In this document: positions 1-15,914 of the stretch, in pieces
Layout of the letters: the number at the start of each line of letters is the position of its first letter
Numbering within the stretch: the first letter of the stretch is position 1
Assembly (NCBI GenBank): GCA_008921705.1
Contig: VFFE01006970.1
Span: 255,623-319,622, forward strand
Direction of reading: 5' to 3'
Origin: Burhinus oedicnemus
Lineage: Eukaryota; Chordata; Aves; Charadriiformes; Burhinidae
DNA: 64,000 nt
The notes under the pieces: generated by a model
Database searches by the model: none
What the model was told of the DNA's origin: nothing
What the model saw: only the letters and a program-made list of their open reading frames with translations
Program-made: the position numbers and the translations under genes

Positions 1-2251
1 TAATTGAGCACAGTTTTGAGCAGAGCACTGAAGGTCAGTGCTGTCCTGCAAATCCTCTGATGACAGGCTCTCCCATGCCGCAGGGATGACTACAAGGGGG
101 TTGGTGTCAGGAGCCACCTTAGTTTCAGGATGGTAAAAGAGGGAAAAATGGCGGAGAAGAGGTAGAAGGACCTAGAGGGTACCCAGGTACGTGTGCACAG
201 CCCCACCACTCAGTGCAGGCAAGCACCTGCACGGGACTCAAGGCATCTTGCTTGATGCCTTGGGTCCAGTGTTACACCCAAGGGTGTAACAAAGGAGAAA
301 TGGGAGCAGTAAAGTGCACCCCTTTCCTGCCAGCCCTTCTGCCCCTCAGGAGGCTGGAGGTGGAGGTGGGAGAGAGGCTTTTAGGAGAAAAGACGCTGGG
401 ATACCAGGGAACATGCACACACACCAGCTGTCTTTTTTTCTAGCCTACCTACTCATACATTTGTCTTACAGTGGGCTTGTGAAGCAGACTGGTTTAGAGC
501 ATAAAATGAGAGTAACCTAGCAGTAGCACTTGGGCCATAGGTCATTTTAATAAGTGGAAGAAGTCTTTCCACCGATCTTAGGCATCTCTGGGTCAGGTAT
601 CTGAGACTACTCTGTGCAGACAGTTCGTGACAGAGCTCAGGGAACACGATTTATTTGATCAGATGACTTTATGTGATTACTGCACTCTGAAGCTATTTCT
701 ATATCCGCTTTTTCTTTCATTACGCTTCTTTTCTGGAAACATTTTTATTGTAAACTGAATGAGAAAGAAGAATAGTAAATAGGTTTCTTGATCCATGTAA
801 AATATTCATACAGGACTAAAAAATCTGCAGAATGTACAAGTATTGATGTAAAAGACAGGAAAGAAAAAAAAAAAGCTCTTTGCATGCATACCTCTTCATA
901 CAGAAGCTATAAAATATGGCAGAAAATACCAAGATTCTTCTACCCTCTAACAAGAGTTTTAGATTATCCCATGGAAACAGGAGGAAAAAGCCTTACAGAC
1001 AACAAGGCTGTAGGTAACAGGATCTCTCTAGTAAGCCCATCCACCAGCTTCAAAGGCTGTAGCTACCCTGGAGGGGAAATTCAGATCTACCCCATCTCAA
1101 GAGATATTGTAGAAGGTAAAGGGGATGGCCAAGCCAATGGCAGGAGTGTGGGAAGGGCTCAGTCACGTCCTTGGGGAAGGTTTTAATGACCCTCTTTAAG
1201 TGGCATTTTTGTATTGACAGTTTCTGTCCTACAGGTATTCAGGAATGATCCTGAGAATTTTTATTTGTAAATTAGCTTATATGAAGTATTTCAAGCCTGA
1301 GATGTTGGACTTCAGATTGCACTACAATATGGCCTTGTTATCTCTGAGAGTAATACAAACAGCCTGGGGAAAGTGTTAAAATTATTGCTAAGCATTCAAT
1401 GTTTCCTCTCTATTCTTGAAAGGCAAAGACGTAACTGTGTTTCTGACTCTAAAATGTAAGTAGAGGGGGTAGAATTGAGTAGGGGGGTGGGTATGTGTTT
1501 TATCCTGAAAATTAAGATTACAATCATGTCCCAGCCAACATTACTAGAATTTTAGCTATTGATTTCTGAAGGTCTGGGATTTATCCTATTTATCCTTCAT
1601 TTTGGACACTTACATAACATGCACGTTTTTCAGGGAAGTCCATAGCTCTGATAGACAATGAAACAGAAACCATTTCCTTGCACTTTCTTTCTCAGTACTT
1701 TTCTATGAGCTACTGCTATCCTAGTCCCTTCATTTGCGATACAAATTGGGTCTGTGCGCACACATGGAAGCAACAGCAAGAGTTGAATGTGAAATAAAGT
1801 AGGGTTTATGCATCCATTTTACAGCTGTAATAAATAACAGGCACAATTGCTAAAGGAATCTATAAAACATGTTATTATATTCTTCTTTTTAAAAAGAGTG
1901 GCTGCTCAGTTTTCATTACAGACCTTGTCTTCAGAAGACATTTAACATGCTCATAGTAATTAGACCAGCCCTGCTGAGTGGCTTCATCCTCTTCCTCCAA
2001 TTCCAATACGGTGTGATGGGGAGAAGTGGTTTAACCCTGTCACCAGGGTGTGGGTAGTGGCATTTGACTGGACTAATCAAATCTGACAGACAATTTTTAT
2101 CACAATTATTCACTTCAAAAAATAATTTGTTGTGAGAAATGAAGTTGGTAGCCTAATATCCCAATATGTTGGAATTTATAAAAAGATAACTTAAAAAAAC
2201 CCGAAAACCTCCTAATGCACCACTGCTTCCAATCACTGGTGTTTTACATAC
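1..2251 (-). other. PHEX: PHEX intron 18 (part)
   Basis: At least 2.25 kb of AT-rich intron running off the left edge. I looked for exon 19 (family sequence GENIADNGG) on the minus strand and did not see it. No repeat family recognised; the 132-codon plus-strand ORF at 788-1186 has no recognisable similarity. Confidence 0.7.
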
Positions 2252-2382
2252 ATGTAAGCCAGCTCCCTTCCAGTAGTAATTGTTGTATTGATTAATCATG
2301 CATTTTGTTTTCTCTTTAAATTTTTCTTCAGAGTCAGTTGTCCACCAAGGGTCTAAATTTCCATTTTTGTCATATTTTCGAC
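2252..2382 (-). CDS. PHEX: PHEX exon 18 (131 nt)
   Basis: Two bases complete glycine, then 43 codons from [13 protein letters not shown] through KTKCMINQY to YYWKGAGLH, ending in phase 0 at donor GTATGT. A long CT-rich tract precedes the acceptor TTTAAG. DPWW and the cysteine in TKCM (human C617 by collinear numbering) are conserved in M13 catalytic domains. This is the last exon of the gene inside the window; exon 19 was sought between 1 and 2251 and not found. Confidence 0.95.
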
Positions 2383-6704
<4,322 letters not shown>

Positions 6705-6759
6705 CTAGGATACTCTGTTCCCCAAAAGAAAGGCTTTTGCAGTTCTCCTGCTGGGAATC
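6705..6759 (-). CDS. PHEX: PHEX exon 16 (55 nt)
   Basis: Two bases complete the split arginine, then [17 protein letters not shown] and two bases (AG) of the next arginine; the acceptor is TATTGCAG and the donor GTAAGT. FPAG is the conserved M13 strand just before the zinc site, and the FFWGTEYP segment is PHEX-like. At 55 nt it is the smallest exon here. A triplicated 80-bp repeat starts 77 bp upstream of its acceptor on the transcript, which could affect its recognition (inference). Confidence 0.95.
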
Positions 6760-6835
6760 CTGCAATAGCAAAAACAGTAATAGTGAGGTCCTTAGTTCAA
6801 TACAGCTGAATAACAGTCACAAGGCCCAAGGATTT

Positions 6836-7074
6836 GGATTTTATGACCTTTTTTGTTTAATTTCTGAAGGTTTTGCTAGAGGTGCTTTCGCTCAGATGGC
6901 AGTTTCAGAATGTAGGATTTTACGACCTTTTTTTGTTTAATTTCTGAAGGTTTTGCTAGAGGTGCTTTCGCTCAGATGGCAGTTTCAGAATGTAGGATTT
7001 TACGACCTTTTTTTGTTTAATTTCTGAAGGTTTTGCTAGAGGTGCTTTCCCTCAGGTGGCAGTTTCAGAATGCA
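6836..7074. repeat. Three tandem copies of an 80-bp unit
   Basis: Copies begin at 6836, 6915 and 6995 and read GGATTTTAYGACC, a T-run, GTTTAATTTCTGAAGG, GCTAGAGGTGCTTTC and GGCAGTTTCAGAATG. Copies 1 and 2 differ by about two changes (one T, one C/T). Copy 3 differs by several (CCCTCAGGTGGC instead of CGCTCAGATGGC, and TGCAG at the end). The near identity suggests recent duplication. It lies in intron 15, starting 77 bp from exon 16. Confidence 0.95.
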
Positions 7075-10000
7075 GTAGAGAGGATCTTTGAGAAGAAGCA
7101 GAGATCCTTCCCCCTTCGGGGCCACAATGGCAACAAGATGCTGCACTGCAAGAACTTTATTTTCTTCTGTGGCTACATGCATGTCTGCGTGTGTAAGTGC
7201 ACGTGTTCCTGTGAATAAACACCTAGTGTGTCCTGTCAAAAAGATGAAAACTATTGGAATGCCCTCAGATGTTGACAGATCAACAGAGAATATATAGGCA
7301 AAATGCAACAAGAATTAGGAAACTGCTAGCTTAGTGAGGCTTTAGGGCAGCAAGAGTCATATGGAAGTGATAAAGTATAAGCCTAATTCTATATATAGTC
7401 TATGAAAATCAAAGGTATATCAACATACTTAGGTACTTTGGTAAAGCAGAGCTCTAGACTATTAAGGCTGGAGAGTCAGTCTATCTACAGCAATTACCTG
7501 GCTGCTCCTGGTAGGCTAACTAGTTGCCAAAAACCTATCAGTGGAGACACTCTAGTGAGTGATATCTATTGATGTTGCACATAGGAACCAAAATTGGTCT
7601 TCAAATTCAAAGTCACAGGTCTGCTTCTAATTCCTGGACGACATTTTGGTGCCACGATTCTGAAGACAGTGGAGCTGAATGCGGTAACAGTTTAACAGCC
7701 CAAAGAACTGCTAAATAAAACAGACACCTATGGTCAAAGTTTTCAAATACTCGTGAAAAGTGCGGGCTCAAATATAGAATTTGATGTCTTGTGTCAGGAA
7801 TTCCCATCTATAAAGCACAGGCATACACCTGCTTTGAAGGTTACCTCACATGGACATCACCTCGTCAATGAGGAACTAGTTTCCTCGGGTGATTCATTTG
7901 CTTTCCCAGGAGCCTTTGCTTCAGCTCATGGGTCTCTCTTCAAGGTGATTTACCTGGCCACTCAGATGAAACCAAAAGCCACATTCACTTGATTCTGACC
8001 CCATTCAGTTTTTTGTTGATAAATAGGACATGGATTTATTTACATCAGAGATAAATTGTCAGGCAAGACTTTTGTCCTTTCCTTACAAAGTCTTTAAAGA
8101 TAGTATGCTGAGTGTAATTCATATCAAACAACGTGGCAAGTGTCAGGTCCTCCTGGTCTGCCCATCTGTTTTTTTTTTCTGCTGCTCATCCCTGGCTGCC
8201 TTGACTACCTATTTGCAATTAGCTTACAAAAAGTGTGTTTTTCAAAGTTATTTTCTGAAATTTTTTTCTCTTACTTCTCTAGATGCTGTTTTGTTGTTTC
8301 ATTTGCTTTTCCAGTGCTACAAAACACAGTTGTACCAATGTTAAGGACAAAGTTTTCCTGATCTAACTCTCTCTGCCTCCCAGCACACCCAGAAGAGTAT
8401 TTACTATGTACATTTTTAAAGATGGTACACTCACACAACCTGATGAAAATTGCTTGTTAGTACACTAAGTTAAGAGCTGGTGTTAAGAGCTGGAAATCCA
8501 GTCTGAACTACATTGCCTGGTTCCTTCCACATATCGAACCTCAGGAAAGGTTTTTGGACATGCCAAAGGGACCATTTAATGAAGGAATCATTAGACTCCG
8601 CTAACCCTGAATGATCCTCTCCCGCTAACAGCGAATGAGAGGAACTGTGGCCAAAATGAACAAATGAGCCCATACTGAAGATGGTATGAACCACGGTAGC
8701 ATAGTCACTGCACAAATCACGTTTAGGGAATCACACAATACTCTGTGTCTGTCACCACACCAAGAGGCTATCAGTATCTTGTAAGGAGCTACAATTATTT
8801 TGTCCAGGTATAGACTTGTGTAGTGAATTTGCACTTGTCTCTGTGCCAGGTAGAGGCAATATACATTATTTATAGTAAACTAGGTGCAAACCTTCACTCA
8901 GGCTCATGCATCTAAGAAATATAATCTAAACATGTCTTCATAGGACGTTGCTGAAACACCATCAGATGTGAATTAAGCCATGAGATAAAGTTTTCACTGA
9001 ATAAGTCATGTGAATGAACTGGAAGAAGCTCCAATCCTGATCCATACAACAGGTTGATAATTATTTTACCCAAAGTCAGGATCTGTTTTAGGTAAGACAT
9101 GCCCGAACATAGAGCTTGTTGAAGGAGTGGTTTCAGCTTCTGGGCAGCTGTGTGAAACACCTTTGTAGTTTGATTGCACTAAAGGAAGCTTAGGAAGTAT
9201 TTTCAGGCCAAAGCAGTGTCAGAAGCCACTAGGAGGTAATATACATTTAAGAAAAACTCAAGGAACTGGAATGTATTACACACAATAGGATTATTTTTTT
9301 TTTCTTTTTTAGGAAAAAGTATTATCTAGTTTTGAAAGTGATTTGTGGGCAGCTAGTAAAGCAAAGGTGTCCTGTTCTCCACAGTTTAGTAACTAAGTTT
9401 AGCACTAAATGAAGGAGGGTGCTTGTCCGCTATTGCAACACTACAAGGAACAGTTTCGGAGTTGGCAACAGAGAGCATCGCTCTGTATGCAATGTCTCTC
9501 TCAGACAAGCATCAACCAGATCATCCTTGGAGGGAACAAGGATAACAATGTCCTAGACCTAGAATCTCCTTGGAATTACAACAGCAGATAGATCACCTGA
9601 CAGTTTCTTATTTTCTCCTGTTTTGAATCCCTCAATTTAGGCAATTCCCTTGTGAAGTCTGTTTTTTGCTTGCTTGGCATATTGTACCTAAAAGAATTAA
9701 TAACAAAACTCAGAGAGCTCGTAGTAGGCTGTAGAAGCAATAAATACTAATGAGATTATTTATATGCCACTGGAGTTCAAGCAAGCAAAGCACTGATCTG
9801 GAGGAGTAAGTCAGCCAGACTTCAGAGAGTTTCACATCTTAAGGAATGGATACAGGCACTGAGAAGGTACTTTAAGCTAACACTTCACCATAAATATAGC
9901 CTGTAGTGCATCTTTTCATGTTTTCTCCCTCTACACAGCCCCAGAAGAGGGATATGGGCTGAAAGCCTCTCTCTCCGTACACTTTACTGCTGGTGCTGGC

Positions 10001-10299
10001 TCAGAGCCTACAGTCAAGGCCATTACTCACCAACAGCACGCTGAAAGAAAACTGTGTTGTCTTATTACAGACCCCACACAAACCTATCTGTAGGACCTGG
10101 ACTTGCAGAATCTGCCTTGCCTACCTTCTTACAGCCTACCTGCTTTTGGAGCAATATCATAGGACTGCAGCATCATTCTGAGACAGGCACTGGTGTCACA
10201 TGCCACAAGAGCACTGCAAGTCTGTGGACAGCTGAGTTCAAGCTGTCACAGAACAGCACTGATACCCTACACCCATGCATCTTATAGGTGGCAAGGTGG

Positions 10300-10575
10300 G
10301 ACAGCCCGGCTAGGTCATCCTCCAGATGGACTTTGTGTCACACTTCAGAGCCCAGCAGTTCTGATCACAGCCCTCCAAGTCCAGCAGTTTGATCAGCTTT
10401 CAGTCCACCTGACTATCTACTTGTCTGGCCCATTCTTCAGCAGTTTCTATTTGAGAATGTTATGGAAGACGGTGTTGAAAGTCTTGCTAAAGTCAAGATG
10501 AATCACATTCACTGCCCTCCCCTCATCTACCGAGCTAGTCATCTCATCATAGAGGGCCGATCAAGGATGAAGTAA
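10300..10575 (-). mobile_element. CR1 LINE fragment, minus orientation
   Basis: The plus-strand text shows the reverse complement of the CR1 reverse-transcriptase region, e.g. CAGATGGACTTTGTGTCA, GAGAATGTTATGGAAGAC and CCTCATCTACCGAGC. It is diverged and truncated at both ends, with no intact reading frame. The identification rests on remembered avian CR1 consensus; boundaries are approximate. Confidence 0.75.
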
Positions 10576-13500
10576 ACTAAAACCACATAAGATGGCTTAC
10601 CAAATCATGAGGAAATTTGGAGCTCAAATCTAAATATGAATTCAAATCCTATAGTTCAATTGCATTATTCAGTTATGTTGCATGATATTTTTAACCAAGC
10701 AAGACAAGATCTAGTAAAGCCTTATTCCAAGTCAGTACATTTACAATTTCCAATTATTAGTTGGTTTGTTTAAAGCAACTTCTGACAGACCAGTGAATCC
10801 AGTATGTAACTAGTGGATATGGGAGACAGCTGTGCTAAATTGTGTGGTATACAGGGTACTCTGCCGATGGTTGTACTGGCAATTCTTGGATGTGTTTAAA
10901 AGTTGTAACTTGTTTTTCAAGTGTCATTGAATGAATTCAGATGGAGAGGTTTAAAGGGATAAGATATAAGTAGAAGACTAACTGCTGGTCAGTAAACAAA
11001 GGATATTAAATTCACAGAAGGAATTAAATATGAAGGTGACTAGGGTGTTGGGTTAGTTGTCTGAAAACAGCACAAAGGGCAGGATACATTTTTTTTTAAA
11101 TGGTTCCACACACTTCTTTTTGGACAACTGAATCATTTCCCAGTGCCTTTTGAGATGACTTTGCATGTGCTGCTTGGGTTTTAGCTGCCAGTCTTAATGG
11201 GCAAGGGTCTTCTGCAACTTCTCTCTCAGATACGCCAGACATAAGGAAACGTATCAGATGCTGTAGAGCATCCCAGACAGCTTTGAGCACCTATATGTAT
11301 GTGATTAGGATCAAACTCTCTGCCATAACATGGACCTGAATCCTACACTTAATTTCAAGTTTTATCCTGTGGACAAGAGGGTAGAAAACATAGCAATTGT
11401 TGAAGGTACAGTAACTGATCCATGGTACACATGAATACAAAGCTTAACTTTCCAAGGAGTAGTGAATAAATTCATTAACAGATGAAGAGAACTGATGGCC
11501 TTAAAGCAAAGGACTCAGTAGCCTCTGGTTCAATTCTTGGCTGTTTCTGCTTCACCTGACAAGAGGCTCTTTGCTGCTCATGAAAAGGAGAGAACCCAGT
11601 ATTTCCCAGCCTCAGTGGGGCAATGTGAGGAGAAACATGAGATGGTTTGTGAAGGGCCAAGGAATACTGTGTGCTAAGGGACTAGGAAACCTGTGAAAAC
11701 ACCTGTTTTTACAAGAAACTTTAATCTTTATTTTCTAGAGGAAAAAACTCACTAGATTCCCCAGGGGAAAAAAAAAAAAAGAAAAAAAGAAGAGAAAATA
11801 GCAAAGAAAAGGTTCTCCTATTTTATACATTCATAGATAAGAATTTTAGGAAGAAGAAATAAAGAATGGATGTTAACGATCATGCATCGTCTCACCTGTG
11901 ACTGTAACTAAATAAAAGAGAATACTGGTCATCGGTAAATAGGGAAAATTGAAAATGAGGGCTCACTTAAGAACACTTAAAGCTTACTTAATAACAGGGC
12001 TCAGAAAGTGTTCAGTCTAAATCTGTTACGTTCATTTACCTCCTGGAAACTAATGGCGCACTTGAAACTACTTCATCAATAACCTTCCAATTAGTCTAGT
12101 TCTTAAGGGAAGAGAAAGTGCCCCTACACACAGTCCCCTCGTTCTTCCCTGGCCACAGCACCGTGTGCTGTTTGCCAGCACTTCCCTGGCTCCTGGCAGG
12201 ATAAGAGTTCTCCCTTGCAACTCACAGCATCAGCAAGCTGCCAGCATCAATATCTGCATGCCGCTTTCCATAAAGATGATACTTATTGCTTAATATGGGC
12301 TCTCATCTGTGGCTTTCTCTATGGATGCTAATTCGAACGTTATTTTAAAATTCTGTTTTCGATTATATCTTCTTCCTGTAACATGTAATGAAGCCGCTCT
12401 CTAAAGAGGCCTCTTGACTTTCACTAGAAAACTGCAGTACAAGCACAAATGACTTAGAAGGAGCATGGGTATAAACTTACAGAGATAATATCAACAGTAG
12501 TTAATTATCCAATACATCTATTCAAGCTTACACCTCATGACTGTGTTGCTTATATTTGCCTCAGTTCAAATCTCCCTTTCATTACTGTTCACAACCCACA
12601 AACATTACTTTTTTTGGTATATTCTAGAGCCATACATATTTTCACTTGGAAAGAAAATTAAATACACCAAATGTCTAATGAGCAGTTCCATTCTATCCTT
12701 AACATATTCAAAGGCCAATATTTTAGTGCTGTAATGAAATAAAACCTTTTCTTCAACAGAAGTATGGTAGCGTACTTTGATCACTTGTATCTATTTTCAG
12801 CACATATTTATTGACTCCTCTAGAGCTCATTAAAATAAACAGAGCCTTTCAGAAAGTGTTTTTGTGTTCCAATAATGATAATTAAAAAGATAGTATTCAT
12901 GCTGCTTAGATTATATGAAGTGTACTTAGATACCTTTTTAGAATCTAAAGGCAATGACATGTACCTGTTTTCCTTGTTAAGTACCTGTAACTGAGGGGAA
13001 ATTGACGAGCAAATGCAAAGAAAATTGAAAAGTGATCCAAACTAGGATTGAAAAATTATTAACAACCATTATAAACATGCACAGTTGTTAATCTAAGACA
13101 CTTTGAATTATGGAAAAAGAGGAAATAAATAAATAGAATTCGTGTAAAGAGAACATCAGGTGTAAACTTGCATAATAATAAGATAAATGATATGTACCGT
13201 ATTTTTTAACTCAGTTCTTTGTAGCACATCTTACCTTGACACACCTACTTATTCCTCCTTTGGAAATATTAACAGAATTGTTGCCCATTCAAGTTATCAA
13301 TAGTTTAGTTATGAAAATGAAATGAAACAACAGCAAACACAAGAATGTTTGCACTAAAGTGCAGCAAGACTTGTTACAATCTACTGCATATGCAAGTTTT
13401 GCTGTATTCTTCCAAAATAGAAAATTATTACATTTTCTAAATCACCTAGTTTCTACTCTCTTAATTTTCACTTTTAGTGAATAAAGACCTTTTCTTTCAA

Positions 13501-14209
13501 GTAGAGTAGTCAAGTAGTCAAGTTAAAAACATTAACAGCTTGCCCACGTATGAAGATTGCATGGACTTGTATGCAGATTGCAGTGATTTCCTGTTTAATG
13601 CTTATGTCAGTGATACAGACTACAGAGATAGAAGAATCTGTAATTCTTCCATCAGGATTGTGTCAGAGACCTCTCTGTGCTCTGAGCACAGAAAGCAAAA
13701 CCGTCTTCCTACAGTTCAGAAGTGATCAGGACCTCCACGTTCTCCTCCACTTCAGCAGGAACCTAATGATAGCTCCTTTACAGAATCCATGGTTCAAGGC
13801 ACTGATGTTGCTTTTTCTCTAAACTCTTTCACGAAGCCTTCAGTGACTAATCAAGTTTGGAGTTGCTGTGGTTATGTTGATAACGTCACGCAGTACATTT
13901 CCATTTCCAAACTGAATGGCCTTAATTTTTAGAATCAACTTTGGAAGCAAGTATTTTCCAGTTTATACAGAAGCTGCTTTCCAGAAACAATTTCTATTAT
14001 GCATTTTAAAATTCTCATTTCTCAATTTCTCCTTGTCAGTAAAATCGTTCGCCAAGAGAAAAAATAGATGGGCCTTGAACACAGTAAAACCTAGTTTGCT
14101 CACTGAAGAGCAGGGGCACTCAACAAGATTAAGAACTTATCTGCTTCATTCGCTTATTTCCAGCAGTGATGAGTAGTAGATGTGTAGTGAAAGAGCATCA
14201 GGCACCTAT

Positions 14210-15480
14210 CTGTGAGGTAATTCTTCTATTAGTACATTTTTCTACCTTCCAGCAATCAGTAGCAGAGGGACCTGTCCTCCTGGACTGAGTTGATACCTGT
14301 TCTTTTGTGCAGAACAGAATGCCCCCATTTTCAGATCATTTGCTAATACAGTGAGCAGCACAGATCCCCGTAACACACCCCTCCAACTATTGTGAAAACA
14401 AGTAATTTGTTCCTACCTCCTTTTCTTATCTCTAATCAGTCATTAATTTATGAAAGGACCTTCTTTCTTGCCCCATGACAACTTCCAGTTAATAGCATTA
14501 GGAAAGAACCTTATCATAAGTGTTCTATGGAAATAAACTTAGTATATCAAGCATACTTACTTGCTTTCTGAATTTCAAAAAACTCTAATAGATTAAGAAA
14601 GCTTGATTTTTTTTCTAAAAGATAAGCAAAAACCAAGCCACGTTGACTCTTCCCCATTATATCATATGATTATTCATTCTCTCTTACTCGTTTATGTTGT
14701 GGTCGTGACCAGTTTCCTGCGTACAGGGGCTAGAATGACTTTTTTTATGCAGATCCCTCTGGATTCTCTTTTCAAAAATAGTATTTGACACTTGCCACAC
14801 CTATTCTTCCTGCACTAAGGCCACTATAAGTGATATGCTATACATCAAAGCTGGTTGTTTGGCCATTTCTTGTCTAAGTTCCTTTGAAATACTGGAGAGA
14901 ATATTATCAGGTCCTTATATTTGTCACAGTCCATTTTATGAATGTCTTCTAAAGTACCTTCTATTGACACTAAATTTGAAACGCTTCCTGGGACTTACCT
15001 CCCATAAGAAAAAGCTCCAAGATAAGAACTTCCCAAACTCTTCCAATGCAAAGAATGATCATAGAATCACAGAATGGTTTAGGTTGGAAGGCACATTAAA
15101 GATCATCTAGTTCCAACCCCCCTGCCATGGGCAAGGACACCTCCTACCAGACCAGATTGCTCAAAGCCTCATCCAGACTGGCCTTGAACACTTCCAGGGA
15201 TGGGGCCTCCACAGCTTCTTATGATCTTGTTTTTATGCCTTAAGGACTCTCCTCTTTCAGTGTATTGGAAAAAAGGGTTTATTATTAGTTCTTATGCTCT
15301 TAGAAAGTTGGTCCTCAAAGTCTTTGTGGGCTTGCTATATACTTGCTATATATAGTTTGAGGGCTTGCTATATATACTTTACATTTAACTTGCTAGAGCT
15401 CATTCTTATTTCTTATTCTCAAATGACTCTCTTTTGTAGAAATTTTTTTCTGCTGTTCAACTAGGCCTTTAAAAAGACCA
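14210..15480 (-). mobile_element. Old CR1/L3-like LINE relic, interrupted
   Basis: Heavily diverged reverse complement of an ancient amniote CR1 ORF2 region. Recognisable pieces are GCACAGATCCCCGTAACAC, TGAAAGGACCTTCTTTCTTG, ACTCTAATAGATTAAG, CCACGTTGACTCTTCCCCA and, beyond a younger insertion, ACTTGCTAGAGCTCATTC. The order agrees with one element split by the CR1 copy at 15058-15219. Ends are approximate and the coding capacity is lost. Confidence 0.6.
15058..15219 (-). mobile_element. Younger CR1 3' fragment, nested in the old CR1
   Basis: Begins with ATCATAGAATCACAGAATGG, the reverse complement of the typical avian CR1 3' end, then GGTTGGAAGG, GATCATCTAGTTCCAACC and CTTCCAGGGATGGGG. It is 5'-truncated after about 162 bp, as usual for CR1. 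It is clearly less diverged than the surrounding relic. Confidence 0.93.
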
Positions 15481-15840
15481 CGGTTTTTGTAGCATATCAC
15501 CAGCTTCTGCAGAACTTTCTATGGATTATTACTGTAAACATAGCTGCAAAGCAGTAAGGTAATAACTGCTGAGCATGAGATTTGCCCAGGAGATACATCA
15601 TGCAATATGAGTGTGCATGGGTTTGCAGTCTCAGTCTCCCACACTGCAGTTCTTTACCAGCAGCATTAATGGGAACTCAGATGTGATGTGACAAACATTT
15701 GTCAGCAGCTTCAGACCTAAGCATGTTCCTCCCACATCTCACGGGGCCTCTTCCCTTGCAAATCACACCAGCCAGCAGTGGAAGACCGTTTGTACATGCC
15801 TTTCTTTGAATCTTCCCTCCTATTGCACACCATTTTTAGG

Positions 15841-15914
15841 GCATGACAGGGGGGTTGGAACTAGATGATCTTTAAGGTTCCTTCCAACCCAAACCATTCT
15901 GTGATTCTGTGATT
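15841..15914 (+). mobile_element. CR1 3' end fragment, plus orientation
   Basis: Seventy-odd bases containing GGGGTTGGAACTAGATGATC and CCTTCCAACCCAAACC, ending in two ATTCTGTG units, the CR1 3' terminus. It is inverted relative to the copy at 15058-15219, 620 bp away. Confidence 0.9.
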
